Positions 60,871-64,000 of a stretch of DNA of 64,000 bases are shown in pieces. The first letter of the stretch is position 1. The number at the start of each line of letters is the position of its first letter. The position numbers and the translations under genes were made by a program. The notes under the pieces are model-generated. The model was not told the origin of the DNA. It worked only from the letters and a program-made list of their open reading frames with translations, and searched no databases. The stretch is from NCBI RefSeq assembly GCF_958979055.1, contig NC_084894.1, forward strand, positions 1,741,001-1,805,000, read 5' to 3'. The stretch comes from Alnus glutinosa (taxonomy: Eukaryota > Streptophyta > Magnoliopsida > Fagales > Betulaceae).

Positions 60871-63800
60871 TCTTAAGAAATAGCTTTTCCCGTGCTAGAT
60901 AAATCAAGCTAGGGCATTGATGAGCTATGGGGTAAAGACACACCGGAGGGGACTTAGACACCGTCTGTTTTGGCGTAAATTTTTTTTTTTTTTTTTTCAT
61001 TTTTGAATATTTGGTATGGCGTAAAATATTAATGATCGACCATATGATTCTTTATGTTAATCATTAGAATATTGTGAAACTCTAACCACTTTCTGTAAAT
61101 TGTAAAGATTTGATTTGATTTTTTTTTATTATTATTTTCTTTTTAAATTGCTAGCTAGTTCATGCTGTGGAATGGGAGAATTTGACAATAGGTTGATTTC
61201 AAGTTGAACTCCAGCTGTTTGAACAAAATAAGGAGAAATTGAAGAAGCAAAAGAAAGAGAAAAGAGATAAAAAATAAAAATTGGGGTGGTTAAGCCTTAG
61301 AGGCTTATGTCCATTACTGTCAAGTGCCCTTATGACTACATCTTTATTGTATTCAACCGTTTGAAATAGTTTTACAATGCAAGGTATTTATAGAGAAGTT
61401 AAGGTGTGGTAAATATGGTTATGTTGGCTAAATAAAGTAAGGAATTTATGATAGGCCCATAAGAAAACCAAATCAAGGCTTAAGATAGATTTTAAATATG
61501 GTGACTGATTTTGAAGAGAAGTCCCTTCTTTGTTTAGTTGTTAGGCTGATGGTTGTTGCTACAGTTTACTCCTTATGGAGAGAAAAATTCTTGAATTTTT
61601 TAGGTAGAAAATACTGTAATATTGCTAGAACTCTCTTAGAAATTAAATTATCTTCAAGGTTAGAGTTATGATTAACCTCTTGCATGGTTTTAAGCCATCT
61701 CCCATTATTCGGTGGTCAATTAATTTCTAAAAGTGCATGCGAGAATCTTATGCATTTTGAATATGCGTTAATTTAATAAATTAAATTTTCACTGCCCTAA
61801 TTTGGAGGATAACTTTATCCTTATTATCAGGTTTTTGAATGTTTTTAGAAAATGTAAGAGTACGTTTGGGTGTACGATTTTTTGGTATTATATTCTATTA
61901 TTCTTTACTATATTCAAAACTGTTGGTTATGATTGTGATTATTAAAATAAGAATAATCAAAAACTTCAATTGTAATTGAAATAAGAATAAGCTAATAGTC
62001 GATATCCGAACCAATTGTACAGTCCTACATAATTGAGTGTAGTTTAAAAATTATGTGAGCTTGAATATATAAATTGAAAAGGCACAACCTCCCACTCTGA
62101 AACCGTGGACGCATGGAGTTAGTATAAAAAATTGCGAATACCGATAAAATTTATTTTTTGAAATTATGTTTGGATAATTTAGAAAATCTGAGACGAAATT
62201 AAAAAAGTTGAATAAAACTTGAGCATAATTCAATTCAAATTTAGAAAAACAATAAAATATAAACGTGTATTTCAGAAATAATAAAATATAATAAAAAAAT
62301 GTGTCACTCAAACATCCCTAATTACTAGTAGAACTTGAGGTTCAAAGGGTAGGGGTTGTGGTTGGCCCAAGTCACATAGGCCTTAACGATCCGACTACTT
62401 GGTTCTAGATAAGTTCTTGAAAGACCAAGTGGCAGCCCAATCCAATTAATTGGCTCCAAATCCATAGCATTAATTGGTCAATTATTCAATTGGGCTTGTT
62501 AAATTGACATTTGCTTTTACACCATGTAATTTTTATATGTATTTTTAATATAATTAATATATTTTAATTTACTAGATTGGGTTAGTTATTATTTTTAAAA
62601 ATACATGTAAGAATCACATATTTTAAAATAATATTAAAACATTTTATCAACTGAATTAGTCTATGGAGGTGATTCAAATAATTCAAAATTGACCATAAAT
62701 TGAAATTAGTTGTGCGTATTGCATGCCGGCAGCTCTAGAAAGAGAGCAAATGCGGAACTCACATGTCTAAACAGATATTCAAATTGCTCGTAATGCTACT
62801 TATACCATATGTAATACGAGCAACTAATTGTAATTAGTCCAAATTTGTTTGTCCCACTTGTGAATTAGCTACACTTTTTAAGCATATGCAAATCATCCGA
62901 ATATCCCATAATAGTTGACAAGTTGATGTACAATTTAGATATTTGAATTGTAATAAAAAAAAATTTGTATAGAAGTCACGGTGGCACGTAATTCTGATTT
63001 GAGTGAGACATATTACTCATTAAAATTTGTGAGTATTTTCACTCACTAAAACTTTTTGATTAAAGTGGTGAGGCTGTTGAAAGTGATTTTTTAGTGTTTT
63101 TATCAAATTAGCTCACCAAAATAACTTTTTAACTATTTTAGTGTGGCTACTAAAAATCTTCATAAGAAAATATAGGTTTTAAAGTAAATCTGTCTGCTTA
63201 ATTAATAAAAGAAATCGATCGTACAAGACAAAATATAATCTTAAGATTATGTAAATTATAAAAACGCGATTTGCTCAAAAGAGATGATCATATGTAATAT
63301 TAATATCAATTATTTTATTTTATCTTTTTTGAAAACAGTCAAGCATCTCATATATAATATTAATATCAAATTAAAACAACGTGCGTGGTCGAATCTATGC
63401 CATAGTGTCTATCCTATCCTATATGGAGTCGTATGGACTAGATTAAGAAAATCTTAATCTAAATGGTTTCATGCATGGCAAGCCCAGTCATCAATGTAAT
63501 AGAATTTAACTTGTTAACTACAATGACAAATTGGTCCACGCCCCGTCGGATTTATCATTTATTTTACTTTTTTATTCTGTTAATAAATAATATTTTCAAA
63601 TTTTTTATTTATTTATTTTATAATCAAGTGGGAAAAACTTACAAAGGGGGGCTTTTCAACTTAATTAATTCCACTAAAAGGACATTGCCTTGGCAAAATC
63701 TTGTCTGCACGTATTTTCCATCGACAAAATATTGGTCTACGCCCGTGTCAATGTCGATCGTTTAAAAGACTAAATTTCATAATTTTGAGGCTGCCCTAAA

Positions 63801-64000
63801 AAGAGTCAAATTTTAGGCATATTCATACGGGCGTAGTACGTTGTTTTATGAAAGAGGCAGACCATGCTTTGACCAAGCTTAGCAGGATAAGTTAAAATGT
63901 TTCCTATATATAAATCGTTTATAAAGTGTAGTTTTACCTAAAAAAGAACTAACGTGTGTGATATTTAGCATCCATGAATAATTATGATCCACTTATTCTA
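60870..64000 (+). repeat. Start of tandem-array unit 3, cut by window edge
   Basis: 60880-62805 matches the unit 1 flank from 10735-12468. 63160-63460 matches 14217-14515, and 63775-64000 matches about 14525-14760. Missing is the stretch with the MITEs and the hAT-type element. Unit-3-only pieces are 61921-62131, about 62806-63159 and about 63463-63770. No gene in it. By the spacing in unit 1, gene A of unit 3 would begin roughly 3.7 kb past the edge (inference). Confidence 0.9.

Overview
The window is nuclear DNA of a flowering plant, most likely a woody eudicot. The signs are AT-rich intergenic sequence, genes split by GT-AG introns, 13-exon family 1 glycoside hydrolase (GH1, beta-glucosidase) genes, LINE, SINE, MITE and LTR debris, and long TA, CT and homopolymer tracts. 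I cannot fix the species; a Fagales-like tree is only a guess.

Layout. From 1 to about 10.72 kb the sequence is single-copy here: decayed repeats, two antisense LINE 3' ends (about 3.99-4.38 and 7.05-7.73 kb), and one small AT-hook nuclear protein gene (coding exon 8730-9140). From about 10.72 kb to the right edge lies a direct tandem array of a roughly 25-kb unit: unit 1 about 10.72-36.28 kb, unit 2 about 36.28-60.87 kb, and the start of unit 3 from about 60.87 kb to the edge. Each complete unit holds, in order on the + strand, about 7.7 kb of repeat-rich upstream DNA, full-length GH1 gene A, a GH1 exon-1 scrap (D), full-length GH1 gene B, and a truncated GH1 pseudogene (C).

Genes. I could place all 13 exons of all four full-length genes with identical exon lengths (apart from a one-codon difference in exon 1). 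A encodes 512 residues and B 511. All carry a signal peptide and both catalytic glutamates (TLNE and ITENG), so they should be secretory-pathway beta-glycosidases acting on small glycosides. Only B of unit 1 has every splice site intact. A of unit 1 lost the AG before exon 7 (now AA), A of unit 2 lost the AG before exon 10 (now CG), and B of unit 2 lost the AG before exon 4 (now CG) and also carries NEL instead of NEP at the acid/base motif. The pattern reads as a recently amplified cluster decaying one splice site at a time, unless some of these are assembly errors.

Differences between units are clean natural experiments: two MITE insertions with 9-bp target duplications are present in unit 1 and have empty sites in unit 2, TA repeats vary strongly, and a 31-bp GC-rich tandem repeat sits inside the C pseudogene of unit 1 only. 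Unit 3 lacks about 1.75 kb found in the others. The next A gene should lie just beyond the right edge.

I saw no bacterial-type system, CRISPR, rRNA or functional tRNA gene.
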